Below are positions 11,034 to 22,066 of a DNA stretch of 64,000 nt, piece after piece. Source of the DNA: Vitellaria paradoxa (Eukaryota; Streptophyta; Magnoliopsida; Ericales; Sapotaceae); contig CM034238.1 in NCBI GenBank assembly GCA_019916065.1, positions 24,543,246 through 24,607,245 on the forward strand, in the 5' to 3' direction. The position numbers and the translations under genes are program-made. The notes under the pieces are model-generated. The model had not been told where the DNA came from, ran no database searches, and was given only the letters and a program-made list of their open reading frames with translations. Position 1 is the first letter of the stretch; each line of letters opens with the position of its first letter.

Positions 11034-11880
11034 TGTTAAGGCCAAAAATTGTACATTGGCAAATCCATGGTCAAAGATAGTGGTTTGTAATGTCTAGACT
11101 TAGTGTAGGCTAAAACACTACAGTTTTGAGTTAAGTAGAAGTGAAAAAGCCTCAAGAAATCTGTGTTTATATACTACTAGAAGTCCTGAAGAAGCCAAAC
11201 GAGGTTCAAAATTGAATTACGAAGGAAGACCGTAAGAAGGCCGCAATTTGGGGTGGGATAAAGCCGAGAGCTGGAATCAGGAGTTTGGCCATGCGGGATG
11301 TCCGCTCTGAGCCACGGGATGGCCTCGGGAAGACCGTGGGTGCGCCTTTCCCGCGAGTAGGCTATTCCAGCCAGTTTTGATTGGTTCGAGCCCTAGCCAC
11401 CTCAATTTGTCTATATATATCTTTTAGCCATCTTTAGGGAAAGACACACATAGAAGAGAGAGAATACACATGAAATTATGGGCCAGAAAAGTCAGAACTT
11501 TCTTTCAATTGCTTAGCCAAGCATTAGTACATCTGCATGATTTGAAGGAGTTCGAATCGTTTGATGAGCTAAGGATTTAGCACGCTGTAGATTCAGCAAA
11601 GCTACTGAGGATTCAGTGTTGTTCCTTCGAGGAGTCAAAGGGCTTTCGCTAAAGGAGTTGGTGAATCGAGGATTCGAGCAAACGTCAACAAAAGTACAGA
11701 GTCGAGGAATCGATCTATCGAGGGGTTGAGTTTGTAACTAGCGTTTGATTTTAGTGAAAGTTTTGTTTGAGGTTTCTCTTTGTGGGTTTTCTTGTTTTGT
11801 ATATCTTGACTTCTATTTATCTCTGTGTGTGATTGTGATTGATTGTTTTGGGATCTCCCTCAGCATATTACAAAATTTCA
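11034..11880 (+). repeat. 5' LTR of element B
   Basis: 847 bp, TGTTAAGG to TTTCA. It contains a GC-rich block (11227-11375), a TATA-like CTATATATAT (11411-11420) about 35 bp after it, and an R/U5 part with about ten GAGGATTC/GAGGAATC/GAGGAGTC words (about 11560-11730). Confidence 0.88.
11227..11375 (+). promoter_or_regulatory. GC-rich block upstream of the TATA box (B, 5' LTR)
   Basis: Repeated words such as GCGGGATGTCCGC, ACGGGATGGCC and GGGAAGACCG, equivalent to the element A block but partly decayed. The second copy in the 3' LTR is at 15295-15455. The TATA-like sequence follows at 11411. Confidence 0.55.
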
Positions 11881-11882
11881 AT

Positions 11883-11894
11883 TGGTATCAGAAC
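11883..11894 (+). other. tRNA-iMet primer binding site (element B)
   Basis: TGGTATCAGAAC, 11 of 12 matching the initiator tRNA-Met 3' end; copy A has the perfect form. It lies 2 nt after the 5' LTR. Confidence 0.85.
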
Positions 11895-11936
11895 AGGTAC
11901 ATTTTTTAGAACACAACATGATCTTGTTATTTGTTG

Positions 11937-13889
11937 ATGGATCCTCCTAGAGAAGGCGGTTTGAGCACGAGACCTCTGTGGTTCGATGGCACCAACTATG
12001 CATATTGGAAGGTTTGAATGAGGGCTTATCTAATCTCATTGAACGTCAATGTTTGGCTGGCCATTGGAAAAGGTTGGATAAAACCAACTCATTCTGCCGA
12101 TAATAAAATAGTTGACAAGCCTATGGATTTATGGACAAAGGCTGAGCAAGAGAAGGCAGAGTGGAACTACAAGGCTCTAAGTTCTATTTTCTGTGCAGTC
12201 TCCACCGATGAATTTAGAAGAATTTCTAGTTGTGAGATTGTGAAGGAGGCTTGGAAGATTCTAGAGTTGACGCATGAAGGGAATTCTACTATCAAGAAGT
12301 CCAAGCTATAAAAAGTAAACTCCAAGTTTGAAAGTTTGAAGATGGCTGAAGACGAACCCGTTGATTATTTTTATGCAAAGCTCAGTAACATTGTCAATAC
12401 AAGCTTCAATCTTGGAGAACTAATTCCCAATCGAAAGATTGTAAGTAAGATTCTCCGATCCCTACCTTTGTCTTTTTAAGCAAAAGTCACTGCTATTGAA
12501 GAGGCTAGGGATGTTGATTCAATGAGGGTAGAAGATTTAGTTGGTTCCCAGCAGACTTATGAAGCCAACATGATCAAACCAAAGTCTAGAGAAGTTGCCC
12601 TAAAAGTGGTGAAGGAAGACGAGTCCTCCTCTAGTAATGATGAGTCAATCCTCTCTCCTGAAGAAATTGCTATCTATGCTAAGAAACTTAGAAAATTATT
12701 CAAAAAGAAAAATAGCAAGCAAGGGAAGTTGAAAAAGAATAAGAAAGTCAAATGAGAGAAACCTTTTGATAAGAAAAAGAAGGAGAACAAGTCTAAGGGC
12801 GTGAAGTGTTACGAGTGCCAAGGTTATGGTCACATAGCCCAAGACTGTGGGAACAAGAAGGGTAAAAAGAAGGTTCTCAATGCAACACTCGATGATTCAG
12901 ATGATCAGTCAAGTACCTCCTCTTCTTCAAATGATTTTCTAGAGAATTATACTACTTTCATGGTTAGAGTAAGTGCCCCCTCTAATTCAGCCGAGTCATC
13001 CTCTTCTAAGAGCAAAAAAGAAGAATCCTCTGAAAGTGAAGTTGAAGAAAGTGCAGATGAGGAAGTAGACGTTGAAGAGGCCTATGAACAGTTATACCAA
13101 GACTGTCGTAAACTTCACAAGCAAAATGAGAAGTTGACCGTGAAGAACAAGATGTTGAAAAAGGAGAGAGACAGTCTGAAAATTGGTCTGGAAAAATTGG
13201 AAGCTAAGTTTGAAGGTCTTGAATCAAACAAAAAGACTTAAGATAAATTGATAACAAGTTTCAAGAGCAAACTGGATCAAAGAGAGAAAGAATTGAAGGA
13301 TGCCCAGGGAAAGCTGCAAGCCATGCAACTTAAGATGAATATTGCATCTTCCAAACTTGACGACATACTTGGGATGCAAAGGAGCCCACGTGATAAAAGA
13401 GGACTTGGCTACACTGACACACAAAAAACTGCTCCAAAAATAGTTAAAGCTCCTCAACCTAAGAAAGGTAATCAGTCAAGAGCCTATTTTGAGAAACCCA
13501 AAGGTACGTCCCCTAACTTTCAACCTAAGTTTGTTCCCATTTATTTTCATTATGGTATACCTCGACACACATGACCACACTGTCACAAATTATTTGGGCT
13601 TCTCCTATCCTACGTTGACACTAGGAATTCTTTGAAATCTAACCTTCAAGTGTCAAATAGGTTTCATCCTTTAAGGTTTCAAAAGTCTTGTTTTGATTTT
13701 AAACTTTACATGACTTGGCCAGTGAGGAAAGATAAAAAGAAAAAATTTTTAAAACCCATTGGTCCAAAACCTAACAATTTCAAGACTCAAAATGCTTTTC
13801 CAAAATTAAGAACTGTTTGGGTTAGGAAGAATTATCTCTATGTCTCCCACACCCCTAAGAGTGTTGAAGGGGTGAGCCTTGATGCGTAA
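11937..13889 (+). pseudogene. copia-type gag pseudogene (element B)
   Basis: One continuous frame of 651 codons, homologous to the A gag and including the second knuckle-like segment and basic tail in the same frame. It carries six in-frame stops (12015, 12309, 12477, 12753, 13239, 13572) and no frameshift. By comparison with A, the stops at 12309, 12477 and 13239 are CAA to TAA and the one at 12015 is CGA to TGA, all C-to-T. The knuckle CYECQGYGHIAQDC begins at 12807. The second knuckle reads YFHYGIPRH, having lost more ligands. The frame ends at TAA just after VEGVSLDA. It is not translatable as it stands. Confidence 0.85.
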
Positions 13890-15090
13890 AGTCAAATTTT
13901 CTTTCATGAACTAGGCTGTGCGTCATTGTTTATTTTTCCCTAGTTCTATGAAATCATAAAGAATAGATATTTTTTTTAGATAATTAAATTTTGTTGGTGC
14001 AATGTTATTCTTTGTGATATTCTTGCTTGTTCTGTTACTTTATACACACTTCAAAATCACAGAATTAAGATTATTGATCTACATAGTAGTCATAAATTTG
14101 AAATACTTGATAAACCTGAATCCTATATTTTGTTGTTCCTTATTATAGTAGTGGTGTGCCGAATTGTAATTGCATGAAGTTTAGTACATCATGAGAAATT
14201 TTTTCCACTACTCAATTGGTTTTATAAATTCTCTTTTTTCGGACTATTGGTTGCTCTTGAGTTTAAATAAAAAAAATTCACTTGGAAAGGGCTACCATAT
14301 GGGATAGAGTGAAAGTTAACCAGTTGACGTGTGGGTTATAAAAATAACTATCCTCTGGGTTTGACGATACAGGAAAAAGGCTACCTACTCATAAAGTGTG
14401 TGAAAGCCGCCAAGTAAAAATAAAAATTGGTAGATGAAATTTGAAAAATTGAAATATTGGTGTTTAGTCGAAAACAATGAATTGAGGAGAATTTAGTCGA
14501 AGAGCTTACATTGCATATTTTACTCAATTCAATTTAAAGTTCAAAAGGAGCAATTTTAAAATTCATGCGAGTATATGAGAAGTATTAATCATGTAGCACT
14601 TAAACTTCATTTCACACACCGCACAGGCATTTGACTATACCTATGACATGTGTGAACAACTCATAACATAAATAGTAGGGTGATTCTTAGAGTTCTTATT
14701 TGTTACTATTTATGTATGGTCAAAATTTTGAAATTGTGTTTAGTTTGTGTTTGGGAAAATAGAACTTGGAATGATTTGATCAAGATTACCCATTACACCT
14801 TATTTTTTGTCTATTCATGTCAACAAAGGGGAGATACAGTTATGGGGGAGTATGGTTTGAAAAGAAAAGAATTTTGCTAATTAAGGGGGAGAATTTTTTT
14901 GTTTCATCTTTTGTGTTAATATTTTCTTTAATTTTTAGTTATTCCACAAGATGCCTTGATCATTTTGTTTAAGTGTGCAACTAACAGGTTAACTAATCAG
15001 AACATATTGATCAAGGAATAGTTTACTAAGGCCTTAATGTAGATTGATTTCATTTGTAATTTCATTTATTAAGTTTTGACATAGAATTGC
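13890..15090 (+). other. 3' non-coding interior of element B
   Basis: Homologous to 3601-4994 of copy A (inverted). The 66-codon ORF at 14680 has no motif and is not conserved in A. No protease, integrase, RT or RNase H motif is seen. Confidence 0.75.
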
Positions 15091-15103
15091 CAAAGGGGGA
15101 GAT
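15091..15103 (+). other. polypurine tract of element B
   Basis: CAAAGGGGGAGAT directly before the TGTTAAGG start of the 3' LTR. Confidence 0.85.
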
Positions 15104-16714
15104 TGTTAAGGCCAAAAATTGTAAATTGGTAAATCTATGGTCAAAGATAGTGGTTTGTAATGTTTAGACTTAGTGTAGGCTAAGACACTACAGTTTTGAG
15201 TTAAGTAGAAGTGAAAAGGCCTCAGAAAAGTTGTGTTTGTATACTATTAGAAGTCCTGAAGAAGCCAAACGAGGTTCAGAATTGAATTATGTAGGAAGAC
15301 CATAGGAAGGCCGCAGTTTGGCCTGGGATAAAGCCAAGAGTTGGAATCAGGAGTTTGGCCATGCAGGATGTCCGCTCTGAGTCGCAAGATGGCCGCGGGA
15401 TGGCCCCGGGAAGACCGCAGGTGCGCCCTTCCCACGAGGTAGGCTATTCCAGCCAGTTTTGATTGGTTCGAGCCCTAGCCGCCTCAATTTGTCTATATAT
15501 ATCTTCTGGGCATCCTCAGGGGAAGACACACACAAAGAAGAGAGAGAATACACATGAGATTATAAGCCAGAAAAGTCAAAACTTTCTCTTAAATGCTTAG
15601 CCAAGCATTTGTGCATCTGCATGATTCGAAGGAGTTCAAATCATTTGATGAGCTGAGGATTCAGCACGCTATGGATTCAACAAAGCTACCAAGGATTCGG
15701 TGTTGTGCCTTCGAGGAATCGAAGGGCTTTCGCTAAAGGAGTTGGTGAATCAAGGATTCGAGCAAACATTAATAAGAGTATAGAGTCGAGGAGTCCATCT
15801 ATCAAGGGGTTGAGTTTTGTTTTTTTTTTTTTTTTTTTGGTAAGTAAGCGTTGATTTTATTACCAAAAAATTTGATTTACAATGAGTTCAATACCTCCTC
15901 AAAATGGGCATAGCCCATTTAAGGCACACATCCTCAAAAAAGGTACACATTCTAGCTAATCCACTAAATTTCCACTTACATCCCAAGTGGATAGGCTAGT
16001 AAGCAAAACAACATCCGAATTTATTTTTTCTTGGCCTTGCTTGATTTAGAGCTATTCTCCTTAATGACACTTTTAAGTACTTGTGCTTTGGTTGAATGGA
16101 GTTTTTGAATGCGATCTAGAAAATGTTTCTTTGCCCCGGGCTTGGGAGGAGGTTGTAGTGTTTACTTGTTCCGTCCCTTACTTAGTTAAAGCCTCATCAC
16201 CCCCCGACTCTGTAGTTGGCTTGCCTTCCTCTTCTTCATTTGCTTGCTCTTCTTCTTGGCATGAAGAAAGTACATAAAAAATGTTGGATGAAGGTAATGG
16301 AATTATCTTTCCATCCTCCAATTCTGAATTGCTTCTTCCCTTATTCCCCACTTCTCACCATTCTTCCTTCGCTTGTTGCACTTTAACTTCCTTAACTTTC
16401 CATTCTTTCTTGATGTGCTTAGCTTCATTTTTCGGCCTTGAGGGACAAAAGGAAGTGGAATGACCAAAAGCTTTGCATTCTTCACACTTCTTTGGCTTCT
16501 ATGGAACTTCTACTTTGACTTCATATGGAGTACCATATCCCAAATTGATTTTCGAGGGGTTGAGTTTGTAACCAACGTTTGATTTTAGTGAAAGTTTTGT
16601 TTGAGGTTTCCCTTTGTGGCTTTTCTCGTTTTGTATATCTCACCTTCTATTTATCTCTGTGTGTGATTGTGATTGATTGTTTTGGGATCTCTATCAGCAT
16701 ATTATGAAATTTCA
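15104..16714 (+). repeat. 3' LTR of element B, with LINE insertion
   Basis: Without the 737-bp insert and its 13-bp duplication the LTR is 861 bp, against 847 bp for the 5' copy. The GC-rich block is at about 15295-15455 and the TATA-like sequence at 15493-15502. The LTR resumes after the insert at 16555. Confidence 0.88.
15818..16554 (-). mobile_element. truncated or internally deleted LINE (L1-like)
   Basis: It has a poly-T of 19 at its left end, so a poly-A tail on the minus strand, and is flanked by the 13-bp duplication AGGGGTTGAGTTT (15805-15817 and 16555-16567), as expected of target-primed insertion. Read on the minus strand it starts inside ORF1: GYGTPYEVKVEVP, a TAG where Trp is usual, then KPKKCEECKAFGHSTSFCP, a CX2CX4HX4C knuckle, then an acidic tail. 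It then passes to a 3' end reading TTACTTACC before the tail. No ORF2 (endonuclease or RT) lies between ORF1 and the tail. Confidence 0.75.
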
Positions 16715-16801
16715 CTCTCTAAAATTCAAAGAAAACTATTAGAAAAAAAACCTCTCACGTATGAACGGCTGTATAAGTTTCTTATATATAGTGGAGACAA
16801 A
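16715..16801 (-). repeat. H' LTR, promoter-proximal remainder
   Basis: It continues the H' LTR after element B. The minus strand carries a TATA-like CTATATATAAG (about 16780-16790), and almost all of U3 upstream of it is missing, replaced at 16802 by the plus-strand H LTR. Confidence 0.55.
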
Positions 16802-17099
16802 TGATTAGTATGCATTATTGCACAATTTTATATCTATTGAGCATGCTAATTATGCAATGAAATATGCTTATTCGGATACATTGTTATATCTTTATGGTTT
16901 TCCACCCGTATAGGAACATTTTGATTGCTTATTCCTCACAAGTTATTGGACTTTTGCTCTAATGCATGTTTTTGTGGGGTTTTGTAGGTGTTTGATCATC
17001 AATTGATAGAGTTGGGGATGTTTTAAGCATCGGAGAAGAAGAAAAGATCAAAGAGCTAAGAAGGAAGGATGAAAGAAGCCCCATTAGCTGAAGAAAGCA

Positions 17100-17225
17100 C
17101 AGTGGGGCACCCTAACTTCAATTTTCCAAATGCTCCAGGAGTTCAGTCGAGCACACCTTGGACCTCAGGCGGCGCACCTAGCACCTCAGGCGCCCTACTT
17201 TGGGCCTCGAGCACCCCTCTGTGTG
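17100..17225 (+). promoter_or_regulatory. GC-rich block upstream of the TATA box (H)
   Basis: Repeated words around CCTCAGGCGGCGC, CACCTCAGGCGCC and GAGCACCCC in AT-rich surroundings, ending about 25 bp before the TATA-like 17251-17260. The 64-codon ORF here is a by-product of the base composition. Confidence 0.5.
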
Positions 17226-17574
17226 ACGAAGCTAAATTTGTGATTTTTCGTTATATTTATTAAGTTACTATTTTACCCTCAACGTTTTGTAGCCTAAAAA
17301 TATAGGTTTTTATTAAGACTTAGGAGAGTTCTAGGATTATTTTTTCTGATAGTTTTCTTTGAGTTCTCTTTACGTTTGAGTTGAAGATTTGGATTCAAGT
17401 ATTAGGTTTAGTTGAAGTTTCCTATGGGTTTCGCATGTAAGTTACTTCATATTTAATTATTTCAATTATATGTTTTAAGTTCAGATCTGTTTCATATTTG
17501 TTTTGGCTTTTTTAATTTTTAATATCTTCTTTCATTTTCATTTTTTGTTTTACATTAATGAATGATTTGCAAGT

Positions 17575-19158
17575 TGATTGAGCACATATAATGTTATTTC
17601 ATCATGATTTTGCAATGGATTTTAAGTGTTTTATCTTCATAAATCTTATAAGTTATAATGAAGTGAGCTAATTTGCATATTTTGGATGTTTGTAGGTGTT
17701 TGGTGATCAAATTGAAGAAAAAAGAGGTAAATGTGAGCTAAAGGAGGCAAGGGGCTGAAGTTAGAACTGATGGGCGCCCCTCAAAAGTGGTGGGTGCCCC
17801 ACCCAAAAGCAGATGGGCACCCACCGAGAGGTAATTTTGTAGAAAAAGTTCAAGTGTCAGAGGCATTTCATCGAGCAGTTGGTGGAGGCTACCCACAGGC
17901 ACCCCACCCTTAATCAGATGGGCGCCCACCGAGAGGGTGTTTTGGGGCTGTTTCGTTGGGAACTTCATCAAACACCTTTGACAACCAAGCCACAGGCGCC
18001 CCACATCAGCCATGGGCGCCCCTGATGACTTCTCCACCACATGTTCAGGATGATGTTTAGAATGTGATTTTACCATTATGCCCTTGAACTATGTAATAAT
18101 ATAAAAGGGAAAAATTTCTGCTGTACAAAGGGTCGAAACCCTACGCACTTCTTTTCTTTTCTTAGTTTAGTTTAGATGAGGGTTAAGGTTTTGATTTCGT
18201 TTTAGATTACAGAGTTTACGTTTCATCTTCGTACTTAGATTTTCTATTGTAAGTTCAATTCTTATTAAGTTTAATTGAAGTTGATTACTTTCTTATTGTT
18301 CATATTTGTCATTTATGCTTTCGTAAACACTTCGTAACACTTCATCTTAGCTTGTTTATGTTTGATTTGATTTCGAAAGTGATTAAAACCATTTCGACTT
18401 ACTCTGTTTTCATGTTTGAGTGCATAATGAAGATTATTTTCTTTTTGAAAGGTTTCGTTTATGCTTTCGCAATGCTAGGCTAGGGTTTTTCTTGGTTTTA
18501 ACCTAGGAATGTAATCGAATTGAAGGAGTTGAATTTGGATAGTTCGAACTAAAATTTGTTCATCTTTCGAATAAAAACATAAGGATTGTGATCCTAGATT
18601 AATTTTCAAAAATGAATCACCCATGATAAAGTTGAGCTTCAGTTACAATCGTGTAAATCGAGGTCAATTCCATGTCCCGGTGATTTCGAACTTGATTTCA
18701 AAACCCTAGATTAGTGATCTCCTTACGAAAAAGGATTTTCGGTTGTTAAATCTTCCGACCTAATATTACAGGTGTAAGAATTAGGTTGCATTAATTATAT
18801 ATTCGAATGTAGCCCTTCGAGGACACTACAGGATTAGGTTAGGGCCAAGTGTTTCCATTCACATGGTTTGTTTAAGTTCAATTTACGTAGTTTGTTAAAG
18901 TTTTCATCTTCGTGTTTTTGTTTTTTGTTTAAATTTTGTTTGCAATTTTCAAACCATCATTACAATTCCCTATTTGAAAACTCAAAATATTTTCATCTTT
19001 TCTTTTCAAGATTTTTGCAAGTGTTTTCGAAACTAAGTTTTCCAAAGATTTAGTCACACCCTTGCTCCCTGTGGAAGATGACCTAGGACTCACCTAGACT
19101 AGACTCAACCGACCTCTTATACTTGAGAGTGAGCCACTACCAAATTAGAGAGCGGTCA
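17575..19158 (+). repeat. solo LTR of another gypsy family inside H
   Basis: 1584 bp, TGATTGAG to GCGGTCA, flanked by the exact 5-bp duplication CAAGT (17570-17574 and 19159-19163). The paralogous LTR H' has the unoccupied site. A splice-acceptor-like TGTTTGTAG is at 17688-17696, a GGCGCC-rich block at 17755-18035 and a TATA-like AATATAAAAG at 18098-18107. The end resembles the U5 of Athila-like elements (CCCTGTGGAAGATGACC). No interior is present, so it most likely arose by LTR-LTR recombination. Confidence 0.8.
17755..18035 (+). promoter_or_regulatory. GGCGCC-rich block upstream of the TATA box (solo LTR)
   Basis: At least five words containing GGGCGCC or GGCGCCCC, interleaved with degenerate copies (GGTGCCCC, GGCACCC), span about 280 bp and end about 60 bp before the TATA-like sequence. 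The minus-strand 112-codon ORF across it is a composition effect. Confidence 0.5.
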
Positions 19159-20102
19159 CAAGTATATTTTCCTCTTCAAAATCCAAATATGTTAGGCTAG
19201 GGTTTGTTCTAAGCTTCAAGCCATTAAAGGTGGTCTGGTAGTATGTGAACTCAAATGTAAAAGAATATTTATAAATGAAATATCTTTTGATTTCTAATTG
19301 GAATCTTGGTGTAAGCTGGGGTTCTTTCGAAATCAACTCACGCATGAAATAGCCATACTTGGTAATAAGCTTTCGCTTGTGCACACCAAGTATTTGGTTC
19401 AATGTTCTAGTAAGTTAGAAACATATTTTCTAAAACCCAAATTAGGTTTTCCTACGAAATCAAATCACCTATGTTATAATCATAGCTTGGTTACAATTGG
19501 CCACTCATGCATACCAAGTGTTTGATTCAATGGCCTAGTGATTTGGAACTTATTTTCTTAAAACCATAACATGAGGTTTTCTTAAAAAATCGATTCATCG
19601 TATTACAATCTAAGCCTAGTTATGAGCTGATGCTTGTGCACACTAGGTGTTCGATTCAATGTCCTGGTGAGTCCGAAACTAATTCCAAAAGCCTCCACTT
19701 AGCTTGAGTTCCATAAACTAGGTTTTAATGAAATATCTTCTGACCTAGCAATGCATGTGCATTTGTTAGGTTAAGTTACAAATGCATTTGAGTAAATCAC
19801 TTCCCACTATCAGATTTGGTTGGAAGCTAAGATTATCTTAGTTATTTTGTTATTAATATTTTCATTTTAATTTAATATCACAATTCCTTCACTCCACCAT
19901 TCTTAACCCAACCATACTTAGACATCTTATAAATCCAAAATTAGTTTAAATTAACTTAGATTCACCTACTAACCAAGAGAACAAGTCTAGAGCTTTTAAC
20001 AAAGCCCTCCTTGTGAAGATGACCTCGGTTCTCACCAAGTAAGACTACGACCACCCTCATGCACTTGAGAGGTAGAACTCAAACACATTTCAAGGTTGGT
20101 CA

Positions 20103-20456
20103 ATGAAAAAGCCTAAAAACATGATTCATCAGCGCAAATCAACTTGTTGTGTTCCGGACCACCCGTGAGGGTGTCCAGACCATAGTATCCTTTATCTTCA
20201 CTTTATGTTTTGCTTTTCCAGCCTTGTTCTTGTTCTGGTCTAGACTGAGTATTGAGGTGTCTGGACCACAGGGTCCTTTTCATCATTTGTAATACTTTCC
20301 TCATTGCTAATTTTGATTATTTTCTTCTCTTTTCAGCATTTTAGAAAATAAACCAAATAAGCGACAAAAAATAGCAAAATTCATAAATTTATTAACTTAA
20401 TGCATGAATTAAAGTCAAATTACAGAGTTTGTGATTACACTTTTCAAGTGTAATCA
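20103..20456 (-). repeat. U3 fragment of a C-like LTR
   Basis: On the minus strand it opens with TGATTACACTTG, as the C and E LTRs do, and includes a block with GGTCCGGA, GGACACCC and GGTCTGGAC words (plus 20155-20272) related to the C dyads. It ends before any TATA box. The opening forms a palindrome with 17-bp arms (20429-20465) that runs into flanking DNA. Confidence 0.55.
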
Positions 20457-20490
20457 CAAACTATATGGACATGCCTAAGACATCAAATTA

Positions 20491-22066
20491 TGTAGCCCTA
20501 CATCAACAGATCAACTAGAATCCAGAACCAAAGGTCAACTCGGTCTAGAAGTCAAGAAAGGTGTCTACCGGTGCACTCGAAGGACGATGTCAACTGGACT
20601 GTCCAAATGAATCCAAAAATGAATAAGAAGACAAAAAGATCCTACAATATGTCAAAGGACATAAAAAATGGCTTAAAATAACTAAAAGACTCTTGCAAAA
20701 GTCATTTGGGCTACTCTAACTCAAAATGGCTCCTACCGAAGAAAAGAAAGTTACCAATACACCAAACACAAATTGAGCCTCTAGACAAATTTGAAAAAGC
20801 TCTAAAATTTACAAGGATACTAAGGATACAATTCTTAAATCAAACCTAGCAGACTAAGACCATCTCAAATGGCAGGAGATACCTTTAAAACCAAGCCCTA
20901 AAAGTCACCAACAACCTATAATCCACCTGAAACCTCTAGAAGTCAATCTAACATTACAAATGGATTCCTTACACCCAAAAATGATAAAAAAGTCATCTTG
21001 GTGGTGCCCACAGGGATTAGTTAGAGAAATCAGGTGGCCCATTCACCATTTCAGCCCGTTTCCAAATAGCAATCTTTAGAAAGCTAAAACTAAGTAATGG
21101 ATAATATATTTTGACCTAATTTGGTTCAAAAAGAAAACACTATTTTGCTCTCCAAGACAATTAGGAAGCTTTTGGCACTCTTGAAACCTATCTAGAATGT
21201 CCAGACCCAAACATGTTAGAACTTGACCCAAATTTCACCCAAAACTAGCCCGAGCTTGGAGCTATAGGCCAAAATGGCCTAAAACCCTTCATGCCACCAT
21301 TCAGGGTGGCCATACCCTTTATGGTGTGTTTGTTACCAGCAAATACTAAACAGAATTGTCTACCCACAAAGCCAGATAGAAATTTCTACTTATAAAGCCT
21401 AGGCAAGTTTTTCCGCTTGCAAAGTCAAATGAAATTTTCTATCCATGAAGCCAAGCAAGATTTTTTGCCTACAAAGCCAGGCGAGATTATTCATCTATGA
21501 AGCCAGGCATGATTTTTTACCTGTAGGCTTAGGCGAACAATTGTGCCTACAATACATGGATAAACTTTTTGTTCAGCACAGAGGAAAGCCTATAAATAGG
21601 AGCCTTTTCTTTCTCATTTTACACACCCACTCACTCAACACTTAAAGGATTCAAGCTGGGACCAACATTCTAGATTTTCACTTTCTAGAAAATGCCTAAG
21701 TTGGTAAAAATTCTCTCTCTAGAAAATTTTTCCTTTATTTTTCAATCTAATTTATTTACATAGTTAGAATAAAATAATTTTAATTTTACAAAAAATACCA
21801 TCTATCAATGAAAGGTATCCAAATCATAATTTAAGTCCAGTCTGAGCCCAATGAATGATGTTAACTAAATTTACCCGAGATAACTTAGTCAAATTCTAAG
21901 ACATTGCACATAAGTCACCCACATCATATTACCATGTTATGCCATCATACTACTATATCATGCCATGCCATAATATCACACTACCACATCATGCCATGTT
22001 ATAATATCATATATACCATGCCATATCATTTCTACCATGCTATGTTAAGATCACATGCTACCTTGA
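20491..22066 (+). repeat. Tat-like LTR F1, 5' part (U3 to early R)
   Basis: A likely start is TGTAGCCCTACATC at 20491. Degenerate tandem words (AAAGCCAGGCGAGATT and similar, about 34 bp apart) at 21355-21540 precede a clear TATA box, TATAAATAG (21591-21599). The sequence after it (21600-21900) is homologous to the minus strand of 57980-58280 (F2). A CATGCCATG-rich stretch follows from 21904. Element C interrupts at 22067, and the LTR resumes at 48939. Confidence 0.6.
21591..21599 (+). promoter_or_regulatory. TATA box of LTR F1
   Basis: TATAAATAG followed within 60 bp by a pyrimidine-rich leader. The equivalent in F2 is the minus-strand TTTATATAAA at 58281-58290. Confidence 0.6.

Larger units (their letters stand above)
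11034..16714 (+). mobile_element. copia-type gag-only LTR retrotransposon, copy B
   Basis: Complete structure: 5' LTR 11034-11880, primer site 11883-11894, gag frame 11937-13889, non-coding interior, polypurine tract 15091-15103 and 3' LTR 15104-16714. Flanking 5-mers are CTCTT and CTCTC, a target duplication with one mismatch. The host sequence (LTR H') resumes directly after the element. No pol is present, as in copy A. A LINE fragment lies in the 3' LTR. Confidence 0.88.
16802..20102 (+). repeat. gypsy LTR H, containing a nested solo LTR
   Basis: It begins TGATTAG, like the TGATT starts of the C, D, E and solo LTRs, and ends AAGGTTGGTCA. Without the 1584-bp insert and 5-bp duplication it is 1712 bp. 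It contains a splice-acceptor-like GGTTTTGTAG (16979-16988), a GC-rich block with GGCGCC words (about 17100-17225) and a TATA-like TTATATTTAT (17251-17260). Its 3' part is homologous to H' in inverted orientation. No clear primer site follows and the flanking 5-mers (ACAAA, ATGAA) do not match, so it is either a rearranged solo LTR or the edge of a lost element. Confidence 0.6.

Noticed and set aside
17738..18076. 112-codon minus-strand ORF
   Set aside because: It lies across the GGCGCC-rich block of a solo LTR. GC-rich repeats lack stop codons by composition, and the peptide repeats follow the DNA repeats.
16802..20456. a single element running TGATTAG to GTGTAATCA
   Set aside because: Both ends fit TG...CA and ACAAA occurs at both edges only if the right end is shifted by one base. 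The content is two LTR pieces in opposite orientation, so one insertion is not supported.
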